NCBI RefSeq assembly: GCF_037646705.1
Contig: NZ_JBBHER010000006.1
Coordinates: 186,001 to 250,000 of the forward strand
Reading direction: 5' to 3'
DNA length: 64,000 nucleotides
Origin: Pikeienuella litoralis
GTDB taxonomy: Bacteria > Pseudomonadota > Alphaproteobacteria > Rhodobacterales > Rhodobacteraceae
Below are positions 51,221 through 59,770 of the stretch, in pieces. A program made the position numbers and the translations under genes. The notes beneath the pieces were generated by a model, which was given only the letters and a program-made list of their open reading frames with translations, made no database searches and was not told the DNA's origin. Position 1 is the stretch's first letter; the number at the start of each line of letters is the position of its first letter.

Positions 51221-52045
51221 ATGAGGGAACGAACGGGCCTTTTGGCCGGGAAACGTGGGCTCATCATGGGCGTTGCGAACAAGATGTCCATCGCATGGGC
51301 GATTTCGGACGCTTGCGCGGCGGAGGGCGCCGAACTCGCCTTCACCTTTCAGGGAGAGGCTTTGGAGAAGCGCGTCCGGCCGTTGGCGGCTTCGGTCGGC
51401 TCCGACATCGTGCTCCCCTGCGACGTCTCCGACCCCGCCTCGATCGACGCGGCTTTCGCCGAGATCGAAGCGAGATGGGGCAAGCTCGATTTTCTCCTCC
51501 ACGCGATCGCCTATTCCGACAAGACCGAGCTGACCGGCCGCTATCTGGACACGTCCGCCGCGAATTTCGCGATGTCGATGAACATCTCCTGCTACAGCTT
51601 CACCGCCGTCGCGCAGCGCGCGGAAAAGCTGATGACCGATGGCGGCTCGCTGCTGACGCTGACCTATTACGGCGCCGAGAAGGTCATGCCGCATTACAAC
51701 GTCATGGGCGTCGCCAAGGCGGCGCTGGAGACGTCGGTGCGCTACATGGCGATGGATCTCGGGCCGAAGAACATCCGCGTCAACGCGCTCTCGGCCGGCC
51801 CGATGAAGACGCTCGCAGCCTCCGGCATCGGCGATTTCCGCTACATCCTGAAATGGAACGAACTGAATTCTCCGCTTCGGCGCAACGTCACCCAGGACGA
51901 CGTCGGAAAGTCCGGCCTCTATCTGCTTTCGGACCTTTCCTCCGGCGTCACCGGTGAATGCCATCACGTCGATTGCGGCTATCACGTCGTCGGAATGAAG
52001 GCGGAGGGCGCTCCGGACATCGACGCCGTCGTCGGGCGAAAATAA
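51221..52045 (+). CDS. fabI: Enoyl-ACP reductase FabI
   Basis: A 274-residue SDR-type enzyme for the last step of fatty-acid elongation. GLIMGVANKMSIAWAI (NADH site), LLHAIAYSDKTELTGRYLD, and the active site YYGAEKVMPHYNVMGVAKAALE (Tyr and Lys, Y-x6-K) are present, as are SAGPMKTLAASGIGDF and the triclosan-loop region. The ATG at 51221 follows CGGAGAAC. Leads a plus-strand run with gpt. Confidence 0.96.
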   Translation: MRERTGLLAGKRGLIMGVANKMSIAWAISDACAAEGAELAFTFQGEALEKRVRPLAASVGSDIVLPCDVSDPASIDAAFAEIEARWGKLDFLLHAIAYSDKTELTGRYLDTSAANFAMSMNISCYSFTAVAQRAEKLMTDGGSLLTLTYYGAEKVMPHYNVMGVAKAALETSVRYMAMDLGPKNIRVNALSAGPMKTLAASGIGDFRYILKWNELNSPLRRNVTQDDVGKSGLYLLSDLSSGVTGECHHVDCGYHVVGMKAEGAPDIDAVVGRK

Positions 52046-52055
52046 GGACGAGCGC

Positions 52056-52565
52056 ATGATTCGGGAGCGGCTGCCGCATGAAAAAGGGTTCCATGTCTCA
52101 TGGGACCAGATGCACCGCGACAGCCGCGCGCTCGCGTGGCGGCTGGAGCAGAACGGGCCGCTCGCCGGCGGCGCATGGAAGGCCGTGGTCGCCATCACCC
52201 GCGGCGGCATGGTCCCCGCCTGCATCATCGCGCGCGAACTCAATGTCCGCGTCGTCGACACCATCAGCGTGAAATCCTATGACAATCAGGCGCGGACCGG
52301 CACCGAAATACTGAAGGCGCCGGACGCGGACCTGATGAGCGACGGCGGCGCCGGCATTCTGATCATCGACGATCTCGTCGACAGCGGCCGGACGCTGGAG
52401 ACCGTCCGCAGGCTGTATCCGAAGGCGCATTTCGCAACCGTCTACGCCAAGCCGAAAGGCAAGCCGATGGTCGACAGCTTCATCACCGAAGTCAGCCAGG
52501 ACACCTGGATCTTCTTCCCCTGGGACATGGCGCTTCAATATGTGGAGCCGTATCGCCACGCCTGA
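52056..52565 (+). CDS. gpt: Xanthine phosphoribosyltransferase
   Basis: A 169-residue type I phosphoribosyltransferase for purine salvage (xanthine/guanine to the nucleotide). The PRPP site is ILIIDDLVDSGRTLETV. VVAITRGGMVPACIIARELNVRVVDTISVKSYD and the C-terminal DTWIFFPWDM are typical of Gpt. Starts 10 bp after fabI; probably co-transcribed. Confidence 0.93.
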   Translation: MIRERLPHEKGFHVSWDQMHRDSRALAWRLEQNGPLAGGAWKAVVAITRGGMVPACIIARELNVRVVDTISVKSYDNQARTGTEILKAPDADLMSDGGAGILIIDDLVDSGRTLETVRRLYPKAHFATVYAKPKGKPMVDSFITEVSQDTWIFFPWDMALQYVEPYRHA

Positions 52566-52592
52566 CGCCTGAATCCAGCGAGGGAGCCGCCG

Positions 52593-53255
52593 ATGGCGGA
52601 CAAGAGACGCTCTTTCGTCGTCATAGGCCTCGGAGCGTTCGGCTCGAGCGTCGCGAACGCGCTCGCGCGGCTCGAAAACTACGTGACCGGCATCGATATC
52701 GACGACAAGCGCGCCGCGCTGATGAGCGACGCCCTGTCGCAAACCCTGATTCTCGACGCGAGGGAGGAAGAGGCGCTGCGCGAAGCGGGGATCGACCAGC
52801 ACGACGTCGCCATCGTCGCCATCGGCGACAATATCGAGGCGAGCATCCTGATCGCGATGAATCTCCGATTGCTCGGGCTGGAGAAAATCTGGGCCAAGGC
52901 GGCCGGGCGCACCCATCACCGCATTCTGACGCGCGTGGGCGTCGACCGGGTGATCGAGTCCGAGAACGAGATGGGCCAGCACATCGCGCAAATGCTGCAC
53001 AACCCGGCGATGCGCGACTATCTCAGCCTCGGCAACGGGTTCCATGTCGTCATCATCGACGCGCCGGAAAGCCTGGCCGGCGAAACGATCGGCGCGCTGA
53101 AGCTATCTGAAAAATTCGGCCTGCGGGCGCTCGGCCTGATGCGCGGCGGGACCTTCCACGACTGCGCCGACGAGGCCGCCGCGCTGGAGAAGGACGACAA
53201 GCTCCTCATCCTGGGCAAGCCGCCGGAGCTCCGCCGCTTCGGCGACACGATCTGA
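52593..53255 (+). CDS. TrkA/KtrA-type K+ channel regulator
   Basis: A 220-residue RCK protein. RCK_N Rossmann domain (FVVIGLGAFGSSVANALARL, G-x-G-x-x-G; acid at strand 2 end ID-ID) binds NAD or adenine nucleotides; RCK_C spans about 135-220. It gates the K+ translocator encoded 7 bp downstream. Length matches the single-unit KtrA rather than the double TrkA of E. coli. Confidence 0.92.
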   Translation: MADKRRSFVVIGLGAFGSSVANALARLENYVTGIDIDDKRAALMSDALSQTLILDAREEEALREAGIDQHDVAIVAIGDNIEASILIAMNLRLLGLEKIWAKAAGRTHHRILTRVGVDRVIESENEMGQHIAQMLHNPAMRDYLSLGNGFHVVIIDAPESLAGETIGALKLSEKFGLRALGLMRGGTFHDCADEAAALEKDDKLLILGKPPELRRFGDTI

Positions 53256-53262
53256 ACGCGCC

Positions 53263-54609
53263 ATGGCCCGCTCCCTTCGCGAAAAGCTGCGACGGCGGGC
53301 CTCGCGCACGCCGCCGCCCGCGATCCTCGCCGGGCTCTATCTTCTCGTCGTGCTCGCCGGCGCGCTCCTTCTCAAGGCCCCGCCAAGCGTCGTGGACGCG
53401 GTGAGTTGGCCCGACGCTGTCTTCACCTCCGCCTCCGCGGTCACCGTCACCGGCCTCGCCGTGGTCGATATCGGGACCACGTTCACGCCGTTCGGCCTCG
53501 GCGTGATCGCGCTTCTGATCCAGCTTGGCGGGCTCGGCCTGATGGTTTTCGCCGTGTTCGTTCTCGCGGCGCTCGGCCTGCCGGTCGGGCTCGGCGCCCG
53601 CGCCTTTCTCCGGGACGATCTCAATCAGACCTCGCTGGCCGATCTGATGAGCCTGACCCGAACCATCCTGAAGGTCGTTCTCATCTGCGAGGCTGGCGGC
53701 GCCGCGGCGCTGCTCCCTGTTTTCGCGCCTGAATACGGGCTCTGGCCGGGGTTCTGGCATGCGGCGTTCCATTCCATCTCGGCCTTCAACAACGCCGGGT
53801 TCTCCACCTTCCCGCAGGGGCTCGTCCCCTATGCGCTCGACCCCATCGTGAACAGCGTCATTCCGCTTCTCATCATCACCGGCGGGATCGGCTATGTCGT
53901 CATCGCCGACATATGGCGGCGGCGGCGCTGGAGGGCGCTCTCGATGCACTCGAAGCTGATGCTCGCGGGCACGGCGGCGCTCATCGTCTCCTCCGTCGTC
54001 ATTTTCGCCGCTCTCGAATGGTCGAACCCCCGGACGCTGGGGCCGCTCGGCGACCCGTTCGCCAAGCTCGCCGTCAGCTGGTTCCAGGCGGTCACGACCC
54101 GCACCGCCGGCTTCAACACGACGGATATCGGCGGGCTGAAGCCGTCGACGACGATGATGGTCATCTCGCTAATGGTGATCGGCGGCGGGCCGACCTCCAC
54201 CGCAGGCGGGATCAAGGTCACGACGATCATGGTGATGCTGCTCGCCACGGTCGCCTTTTTCCGGCGGCGGACCGAGTTGAGCGCCTTTGGCCGCTCCATC
54301 GCGCTTCCTCAGATCCTGAAGGTGACGGCTCTGGTCTCGCTCAGCCTCATCATCATTTTCCTCGGCGTTTTCCTTCTCACGCTGTCGCATCAGGGCGCGT
54401 TTCTCGACATCGCCTTCGAAGTGGTCAGCGCTTTCGGCACCGTCGGCCTGTCACGCGGCGCGACGGGCGATCTCGATGGATTCGGCCGGGCGGTGATCAT
54501 GCTGATCATGTTTGTCGGCCGGGTCGGGCCGCTGACGCTCGGCTTTTTTCTCGCGACGCAGAGCCAACCGCGCGTACGGTATCCGGCGGGAGAGGTCTAT
54601 CTCGGCTGA
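53263..54609 (+). CDS. KtrB/TrkH-type potassium translocator
   Basis: A 448-residue integral membrane protein of the SKT superfamily, four M1-P-M2 repeats. Pore signatures: SASAVTVTGLAVVD (repeat 1), SAFNNAGFSTF (2), TTRTAGFNTTDIGG (3) and SAFGTVGLSRGATGDL (4), with the selectivity glycines. It takes up K+ (often Na+-coupled) with the RCK partner upstream. GGGPTSTAGGIKVTT is the intramembrane-loop region. Confidence 0.94.
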   Translation: MARSLREKLRRRASRTPPPAILAGLYLLVVLAGALLLKAPPSVVDAVSWPDAVFTSASAVTVTGLAVVDIGTTFTPFGLGVIALLIQLGGLGLMVFAVFVLAALGLPVGLGARAFLRDDLNQTSLADLMSLTRTILKVVLICEAGGAAALLPVFAPEYGLWPGFWHAAFHSISAFNNAGFSTFPQGLVPYALDPIVNSVIPLLIITGGIGYVVIADIWRRRRWRALSMHSKLMLAGTAALIVSSVVIFAALEWSNPRTLGPLGDPFAKLAVSWFQAVTTRTAGFNTTDIGGLKPSTTMMVISLMVIGGGPTSTAGGIKVTTIMVMLLATVAFFRRRTELSAFGRSIALPQILKVTALVSLSLIIIFLGVFLLTLSHQGAFLDIAFEVVSAFGTVGLSRGATGDLDGFGRAVIMLIMFVGRVGPLTLGFFLATQSQPRVRYPAGEVYLG

Positions 54610-54686
54610 ATGCGCAGGGACCGTCGGGTTGACGTCATTCAATGGAAATGTTCCCCTGTAGCCATTAAAAATCGAGGGGTGAGCGA

Positions 54687-56306
54687 ATGAGCATCAACGA
54701 CCCGAGCGTCGGTGGCGGCGCGATCATCGAGACAGATTATGAAATAGGGCAAGACAATATGGACGGTCATGTTGGACCGTTCGGATTCGATATTCACAAC
54801 CCTGTTTTCATGATTTCCGGTTTATCAATTATCGCCTTCGTATTCTATACTCTGGCTCTTCCGGAACAGTCCGGCGCGCTCTTCTCCTGGCTGTTCTCGG
54901 CCGTGACGCAGCAGTTCGACTGGTTCTTTTTCGGCGCCGCCGACATTTTCGTCATCTTCTGCCTCGCGTTGATCGTGCTGCCTTACGGGTCGGTCAGGCT
55001 CGGCGGCAAGGACGCGGTTCCCGATTATTCCTATATCGGCTGGTTCGCGATGCTGTTCGCCGCCGGCATGGGCATCGGGCTGATGTTCTATGGCGTCTCG
55101 GAGCCGCTGACCCATTTCTCCACCGCCTTTGGCGGCGTCACCATGGAGGATGGCGCGCGCTCCGACTGGGCGCCCCTCGGGGCCGCGGCCGGCGATCAGG
55201 CGGAGGCGATCCGGCTCGGCATGGCCGCGACCGTGTTCCATTGGGGCCTGCACCCATGGGCGATCTACGCGGTGGTCGCGCTCGCGCTCGCGCTTTTCAC
55301 ATATAACAAGGGGCTGCCGCTCACGATCCGCTCCGCGTTCCATCCGATCTTCGGCGACCGGGTCTGGGGCTGGACCGGGCATGTCATCGACACTCTGGCG
55401 GTTTTCGCCACGCTGTTCGGCCTCGCCACATCGCTCGGGTTCGGCGCGACGCAGGCGAACGCCGGGTTGAACCACCTCTTCGGCGTCCCCGTCGGGCCGA
55501 CGGCGGAGGTGTTGCTGATCTCCGGCATCACCGCGGTCGCGACCATCTCCGTCCTTCGCGGGCTCGACGGCGGGGTGAAGGTGCTTTCCGAAATCAATAT
55601 GGGCCTCGCCTTCGTTCTTCTCCTCTTCGTGCTCCTGGTCGGGCCGACGCTGGCGATCCTGACCGGGTTCGTCTCCTCTCTCGGCGCGTATGTGGAGTAT
55701 CTGCCGGGCCTCGCAAACCCGCTGGGGCGGGAGGATACGAACTTCTCGCAAGGGTGGACGGCGTTTTACTGGGCCTGGTGGATCTCCTGGTCGCCGTTCG
55801 TCGGCATGTTCATCGCCCGCGTCAGCCGCGGCCGGACCGTGCGAGAATTCCTGATCTGCGTGCTTCTGATCCCGTCGATGGTCTGCATACTCTGGATGTC
55901 GGTCTTCGGCGGCGCCGCGATCCAGCAGGTGGTGCAGGACGGCTTCACCGCCGTGCAGGACGCGCCGCTGGAGCTGAAGCTCTTCCTGATGCTGGAACAA
56001 CTGCCGCTCTCCTCCATCACCTCGCTGATCGGGATCGTCCTCGTCATGGTGTTCTTCATCACCTCGTCCGATTCCGGCAGCCTCGTGATCGACACGATCA
56101 CCGCCGGCGGCAAGGTGGACGCTCCCGTCCCGCAACGGGTGTTCTGGTGCGTGTTCGAAGGCGCGGTGGCGATCGTCCTGCTGCTGTCGGTCGGCGGGCT
56201 CGCCTCGTTGCAATCCATGGTCATCTCGACCGGGCTGCCGTTCACCGTCGTGCTCCTGCTGATGTGCGTCGCGATCGTCAAGGGATTGGCGAGCGAGCCG
56301 CGCTAG
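54687..56306 (+). CDS. BCCT-family betaine/carnitine/choline transporter
   Basis: A 539-residue carrier with twelve transmembrane helices. Hallmarks: AAGMGIGLMFYGVSEP and the aromatic WTAFYWAWWISWSPFVGMFIARVSRGRT box forming the trimethylammonium site. Imports osmoprotectants such as betaine. Neighbouring K+ uptake genes fit an osmotic-stress context. The start is supported by GAGGGGTGAGCG. TTGACG at 54629 may be part of its promoter. Confidence 0.93.
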   Translation: MSINDPSVGGGAIIETDYEIGQDNMDGHVGPFGFDIHNPVFMISGLSIIAFVFYTLALPEQSGALFSWLFSAVTQQFDWFFFGAADIFVIFCLALIVLPYGSVRLGGKDAVPDYSYIGWFAMLFAAGMGIGLMFYGVSEPLTHFSTAFGGVTMEDGARSDWAPLGAAAGDQAEAIRLGMAATVFHWGLHPWAIYAVVALALALFTYNKGLPLTIRSAFHPIFGDRVWGWTGHVIDTLAVFATLFGLATSLGFGATQANAGLNHLFGVPVGPTAEVLLISGITAVATISVLRGLDGGVKVLSEINMGLAFVLLLFVLLVGPTLAILTGFVSSLGAYVEYLPGLANPLGREDTNFSQGWTAFYWAWWISWSPFVGMFIARVSRGRTVREFLICVLLIPSMVCILWMSVFGGAAIQQVVQDGFTAVQDAPLELKLFLMLEQLPLSSITSLIGIVLVMVFFITSSDSGSLVIDTITAGGKVDAPVPQRVFWCVFEGAVAIVLLLSVGGLASLQSMVISTGLPFTVVLLLMCVAIVKGLASEPR

Positions 56307-56350
56307 GCGGAGCGGCCCGGCGCCGGGCGCGTCGCCAGATTCGCATCGGA

Positions 56351-56386
56351 GCGCGCGCCGGAGGCCCGGCGCGCGCTTCGCCTTTT
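56351..56386 (+). terminator. Probable terminator after the BCCT gene
   Basis: An 11-bp GC stem (56351-56361 with 56366-56376, loop AGGC) followed by TTCGCCTTTTC. It lies 45 bp past the stop. The T-tract is interrupted, so it is a moderate candidate. Confidence 0.5.
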
Positions 56387-56528
56387 CGACGGACAGGGCC
56401 GCGGCCGCCAGCCCCCTGACGATCCCGCCTACGGACGCGCGACCCATCTATCCTCCGCCCGGACTCGTCGATATCCTCTCGACCGTGAGCGCCGCCCGGT
56501 TGGCGGCCCGCGCATGAGGAAAGATCCG

Positions 56529-57092
56529 ATGGCTCTTGAAAGCGTCGACTGGAGCAAGCTGCCGAAGCCCGAGGATGACGGCGGCGCCGATCATCTGACC
56601 GGCGCAAGGCTCCCAGCCGCGCCGCTGGATGCGACCGATGGAGCGCGCGTGAACCTCGCCGCGCTGCCCGGCCTGACCGTGATCTACGCCTACCCGATGA
56701 CCGGCCGGCCGGACGTCGCGCTCCCCGAAAACTGGGACATGATCCCCGGCGCGCGCGGGTGCACGCCGCAGAGCTGCGCCTTCAGGGATCATTTCGAGGA
56801 CCTGACGAAGCTTGGCGTCGATCATGTTTTCGGCCTCTCGACCCAATCGACCGCTTACAAGACGGAGGCGGTCGAGCGCCTCCATCTGCCGTTTCCGCTT
56901 CTGTCCGACAGCGACCACCGCTTTTCGGACGCGCTCAGGCTGCCGACGATGACCGTCGAGGGGAATCGCCTGACGAAACGCCTGACCATGATCGCGCGCG
57001 ACGGCGCGATCCTGGCGGTGAACTACCCGGTGTTCCCGCCCGACCGCGACGCCCGCACCGTGATCGCCTGGTTGAAGGCGCGCGCGCTCTAG
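56529..57092 (+). CDS. Peroxiredoxin-like redoxin protein
   Basis: A 187-residue thioredoxin-fold protein. TVIYAYPMTGRPDVALPENWDMIPGARGCTPQSCAFRDHFEDL contains the peroxidatic region with a C-T-P-x-x-C pair; the second Cys may be the resolving or peroxidatic residue. Typical peroxiredoxin start PGLTVIYAYP and later FPLLSDSDHRFSDAL. Reduces peroxides; reductant unknown. The ATG at 56529 follows GGAAAGATCCG. Confidence 0.85.
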   Translation: MALESVDWSKLPKPEDDGGADHLTGARLPAAPLDATDGARVNLAALPGLTVIYAYPMTGRPDVALPENWDMIPGARGCTPQSCAFRDHFEDLTKLGVDHVFGLSTQSTAYKTEAVERLHLPFPLLSDSDHRFSDALRLPTMTVEGNRLTKRLTMIARDGAILAVNYPVFPPDRDARTVIAWLKARAL

Positions 57093-57101
57093 CCGCCCGG
57101 C

Positions 57102-58709
57102 TCACCGACCGCGAAACAACCCGCCGAGCAGCCCCCGAACCAGACTTCTGGTGATCTGCGAGCTGGCGGTTCGCGCCACCTGTTTTATCACCGCCTCGCT
57201 CACGCTGTCCGAGCGGCGGGAGGATCGGGACGTCTTCGCTTTCGTCGCCGGCTGATACCGGCGGGCGTGGCGGTGCTCGTCGGTCTCGCGCCAACGCGGG
57301 GCCGCGTCGTCGCCCCGATAGGCGCGCCCGCGGCTCCGCCCGCCCCGGGCGCCGTCATCGGCGGGCGCGCGTTCCGGCTCGGGCGCGGCCTCCGCCTCCC
57401 GCGCCGCCGCCTCCGCCGCCGCTTTCAACATCTCGTACGCGCTTTCGCGGTCGACCGCGACATCGTAAACCCCGGCGACCGGAGACGCCGCGATGGATTT
57501 CTCCAGACCGGCGGGCGTCGCCGGGCCGAGCCGCGAAGACGGCGGCCGAACAAGCGTTCTCTGGACCACGGACGGCGCGCCTTTCGTCATCAGCGTCGAG
57601 ACCAGCGCCTCGCCGACGCCAAGCCCCGTGATCGCCTCTTCCGTATCGAAATCGGGGTTCGGCCGGAACGTCTCCGCCGCCGCCCGCAGCGCCTTCCGGT
57701 CCCGCGGCGTGTAGGCGCGAAGCGCATGCTGCACCCGATTGCCGAGCTGGCCCAGAATGTCGTCCGGCACATCCGCCGGATTCTGGGTGATGAAATAGAC
57801 CCCTACTCCCTTCGACCGGATCAGCCGCGCCACTTGCTCCACCTTGTCGACCATGGCCTTCGGCGCGCCATCGAAAAGGAGATGCGCCTCGTCGAAAAAG
57901 AAGACGAACACCGGTTTGTCCGGGTCGCCGACCTCGGGCAATGTCTCGAAGAGTTCGGAAAGCAACCACAAGAGGAAGGTCGCGTAGAGACGGGGCGCGT
58001 TCATCAGCCGGTTGGCCGCAAGGATATTCACCCGCCCGCGCCCGTCTGGCGCCGTCGCGATCATGTCGGACAGATTCAGCGCCGGCTCGCCGAAGAAGGC
58101 GTCTCCGCCCTCCCCTTCGAGCACCAGCAGCCGCCGCTGGATCGCCCCGACCGTCGCTGGCGCGATATTGCCGTAGCGCAGCGACAACTCCTTCGCCCTC
58201 TGGCCGACATGAACCAGCAGCGCCTGAAGATCCTTCAGATCGATCAGCAGCAGCCCATCCTCATCCGCGACCCGGAAGACGATGTTCAACACGCCCTCCT
58301 GCGCCTCGCTGAGCTGGAGGAGCCGAGACAGCAGAAGCGGACCCATTTCGGTGATCGTGGTGCGGATCGGATGCCCCGCTTCGCCGAAAAGATCCCAGAA
58401 CACCGCCGGAAACGCGTCATAGCCGTAATCGTCAAAACCGATTTTCTCCGCGCGGGAGACGAAGGCGCCGTGCAATTTATGCTCGTGCGAGCCCGCCTCG
58501 CAAAGCCCTGTGAGATCGCCTTTCACATCGGAGAGAAACACCGGAACGCCGGCGGCCGAGAAGCTTTCCGCCAGGATTTGCAAGGTGACCGTCTTGCCCG
58601 TCCCGGTCGCGCCCGAGATCAGGCCATGCCGATTCGCATATTTCAGCAGGAGCGTCTGCGGCTCGGCGTAACCGCCGCCGCCGATGAACACCCGGTCCAT
58701 TTCAGTCAT
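57102..58709 (-). CDS. HerA-like ATPase (DUF853)
   Basis: A 535-residue P-loop ATPase of the HerA/FtsK-type DUF853 family. Walker A GATGTGKT (about 36-43), Walker B VFFFDEAHLLFDG and ITQNPADVPDDILGQLGNRVQHALRAYTPRD are diagnostic. The last about 110 residues form a Glu/Arg/Ala-rich low-complexity region followed by a helical end (IKQVARTASSQITRSLVRGLLGGLFRGR). Its cellular role is unknown. Convergent with the peroxiredoxin gene (9 bp). Confidence 0.88.
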   Translation of the reverse strand: MTEMDRVFIGGGGYAEPQTLLLKYANRHGLISGATGTGKTVTLQILAESFSAAGVPVFLSDVKGDLTGLCEAGSHEHKLHGAFVSRAEKIGFDDYGYDAFPAVFWDLFGEAGHPIRTTITEMGPLLLSRLLQLSEAQEGVLNIVFRVADEDGLLLIDLKDLQALLVHVGQRAKELSLRYGNIAPATVGAIQRRLLVLEGEGGDAFFGEPALNLSDMIATAPDGRGRVNILAANRLMNAPRLYATFLLWLLSELFETLPEVGDPDKPVFVFFFDEAHLLFDGAPKAMVDKVEQVARLIRSKGVGVYFITQNPADVPDDILGQLGNRVQHALRAYTPRDRKALRAAAETFRPNPDFDTEEAITGLGVGEALVSTLMTKGAPSVVQRTLVRPPSSRLGPATPAGLEKSIAASPVAGVYDVAVDRESAYEMLKAAAEAAAREAEAAPEPERAPADDGARGGRSRGRAYRGDDAAPRWRETDEHRHARRYQPATKAKTSRSSRRSDSVSEAVIKQVARTASSQITRSLVRGLLGGLFRGR

Positions 58710-58794
58710 CGCATCGCCCGCTCCGCGTATTGTGCCGGTTTGCACATCTCTGGTTAACCGAAGCGGGCTATCTTGAACAGGCGAGCGGTTCTTT

Positions 58795-58870
58795 TTCGGA
58801 TATTCCGGAGAGGGGCGCCCGCACTCCTCCCTGTCGGACTCGGCCGCGCTTCGGCGCGGCCCTTTTTTTT
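58795..58870 (+). ncRNA. Candidate small RNA with CUCCUCCC motif
   Basis: Upstream of a perfect terminator lies a 40-50 nt segment carrying CTCCTCCC (58824-58831), an anti-Shine-Dalgarno word. The CcsR sRNAs of Rhodobacter carry a CCUCCUCCC motif. CTTGAA at 58772-58777 could be part of a heat-shock-type -35. The 5' end is uncertain (58780-58810). No ORF accounts for this transcript. Alternatively it could be the 3' end of an unannotated longer RNA. Confidence 0.5.
58842..58870 (+). terminator. Very strong Rho-independent terminator
   Basis: GGCCGCGC-TTCG-GCGCGGCC (58842-58861), 8-bp stem with UUCG tetraloop, followed by C and T8 (58863-58870). There is no protein gene on the plus strand upstream of it, so it must end an RNA transcript or block readthrough. 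Confidence 0.92.
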
Positions 58871-58951
58871 CAATCGGCCGAGGCTCGTTTTCCGTCACTC
58901 ATCGCCATAAATGCGCCAGTTTGAGCGCCGTCGCGGGGGCGTCGTTTTTCG

Positions 58952-58980
58952 TTGACGCCGACATGGGTTCCGAATAGCGT
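58952..58980 (+). promoter_or_regulatory. Promoter of the second candidate small RNA
   Basis: TTGACG (58952-58957), 17 bp, TAGCGT (58975-58980). The -10 is weak but the -35 and spacing are good; transcription would begin near 58987. Confidence 0.5.
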
Positions 58981-58986
58981 CCGTTC

Positions 58987-59071
58987 AGAACTTGCCACGG
59001 CCAGTTCGACAGGGAGAGAGAAGAGGCGGAGAGTCTCGTGGGAAGGGCGCTCGTAAGAGCGCCTTTTCTTT
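58987..59071 (+). ncRNA. Candidate purine-rich small RNA or ialB leader
   Basis: About 85 nt between the promoter at 58952 and the terminator at 59046-59071. Purine-rich core (AGGGAGAGAGAAGAGGCGGA). GTTCGACAGGGAG (59004-59016) can pair with CTCCCTGTCGGAC of the first candidate (58827-58839) over 13 nt with one G-U pair. Because ialB follows 125 bp downstream, it might instead be a terminated leader of ialB. Confidence 0.5.
59046..59071 (+). terminator. Rho-independent terminator
   Basis: GGCGCTC-GTAA-GAGCGCC (GNRA loop) followed by TTTTCTTT. It ends the second candidate small RNA and lies upstream of ialB. Confidence 0.88.
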
Positions 59072-59195
59072 GCTAATTTGCCTGTAACGCCGCAGCGAGC
59101 TTTCACCGCCTTGATTTCGAACGCTGTGACGCTCATCAATCGGTGACGGAAATTCGCGCGCCTCCGGCGCAAAAGCTGACAAGGGAACGCCAAAA

Positions 59196-59717
59196 GTGCT
59201 TCGTAAAACGACCGCCGCCCTCTTCGCCGCCGCCCTTGGTTTCATGCCGCAAATCGCCGGCGCGCAGGACCAGGCGCAAGGCGCAACGACGCTGAAAGCG
59301 ACAAACGGGGCGTGGGAGGTTCGCTGCAGCACCGCCAAGCCCGACGCCTGCATCATGACGCAGGTCGGAAACCGCGAAGACGGCAAGCCGGTGCTTCGCG
59401 TCGCCCTCCGCAAGACCGATGGCGCGAAGGGGCCGAACGGGGCGCCGATCGCCGCCGTCATCCAGATCGACGCGCCGGTCGGCGTCCTGCTGCCGGCGGG
59501 GATCGAGATGAAGATCGACGGCCGCGAGATCGGCCGCGCCGCCTTCCAGGTTTGCGACGCGCGCGCCTGCATCGCCAGCGAGCCGGTCCCGACGGACTTC
59601 GTCAATCAGATGAAGAACGGGGTCAAGGCGGTGCTGTCGATCATGGCCGTGAATGGCGAAAAGGCGGATGTTCCGATCTCGCTCTCCGGGTTCACCAAGA
59701 GCTTCGACTCGCTCTGA
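59196..59717 (+). CDS. Invasion-associated locus B (IalB) family protein
   Basis: A 173-residue exported protein with a signal peptide (LRKTTAALFAAALGFMPQIAGAQ). The IalB domain is recognisable by NGAWEVRCSTAKPDACIMTQ, PAGIEMKIDGREIGRAAFQVCDARACIAS and a C-terminal ISLSGFTKSFD. The family binds or shields other envelope factors; first named in Bartonella, but it is common in free-living alphaproteobacteria. GTG start with AAGGGA upstream. Confidence 0.88.
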   Translation: MLRKTTAALFAAALGFMPQIAGAQDQAQGATTLKATNGAWEVRCSTAKPDACIMTQVGNREDGKPVLRVALRKTDGAKGPNGAPIAAVIQIDAPVGVLLPAGIEMKIDGREIGRAAFQVCDARACIASEPVPTDFVNQMKNGVKAVLSIMAVNGEKADVPISLSGFTKSFDSL

Positions 59718-59770
59718 GCCCTCGCCGGATCGCGGCGCCGAGCGGCCCCTGACCCCGCCGAGGCGGGCGC

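Larger units (their letters stand above)
58710..59195. other. 485-bp intergenic region with two terminator-bounded units
   Basis: No protein gene is supported here. The region holds two plus-strand intrinsic terminators (58842-58870 and 59046-59071), a promoter at 58952-58980 and two candidate small RNAs listed separately. TTGATT near 59112 may be the ialB promoter. Confidence 0.6.
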
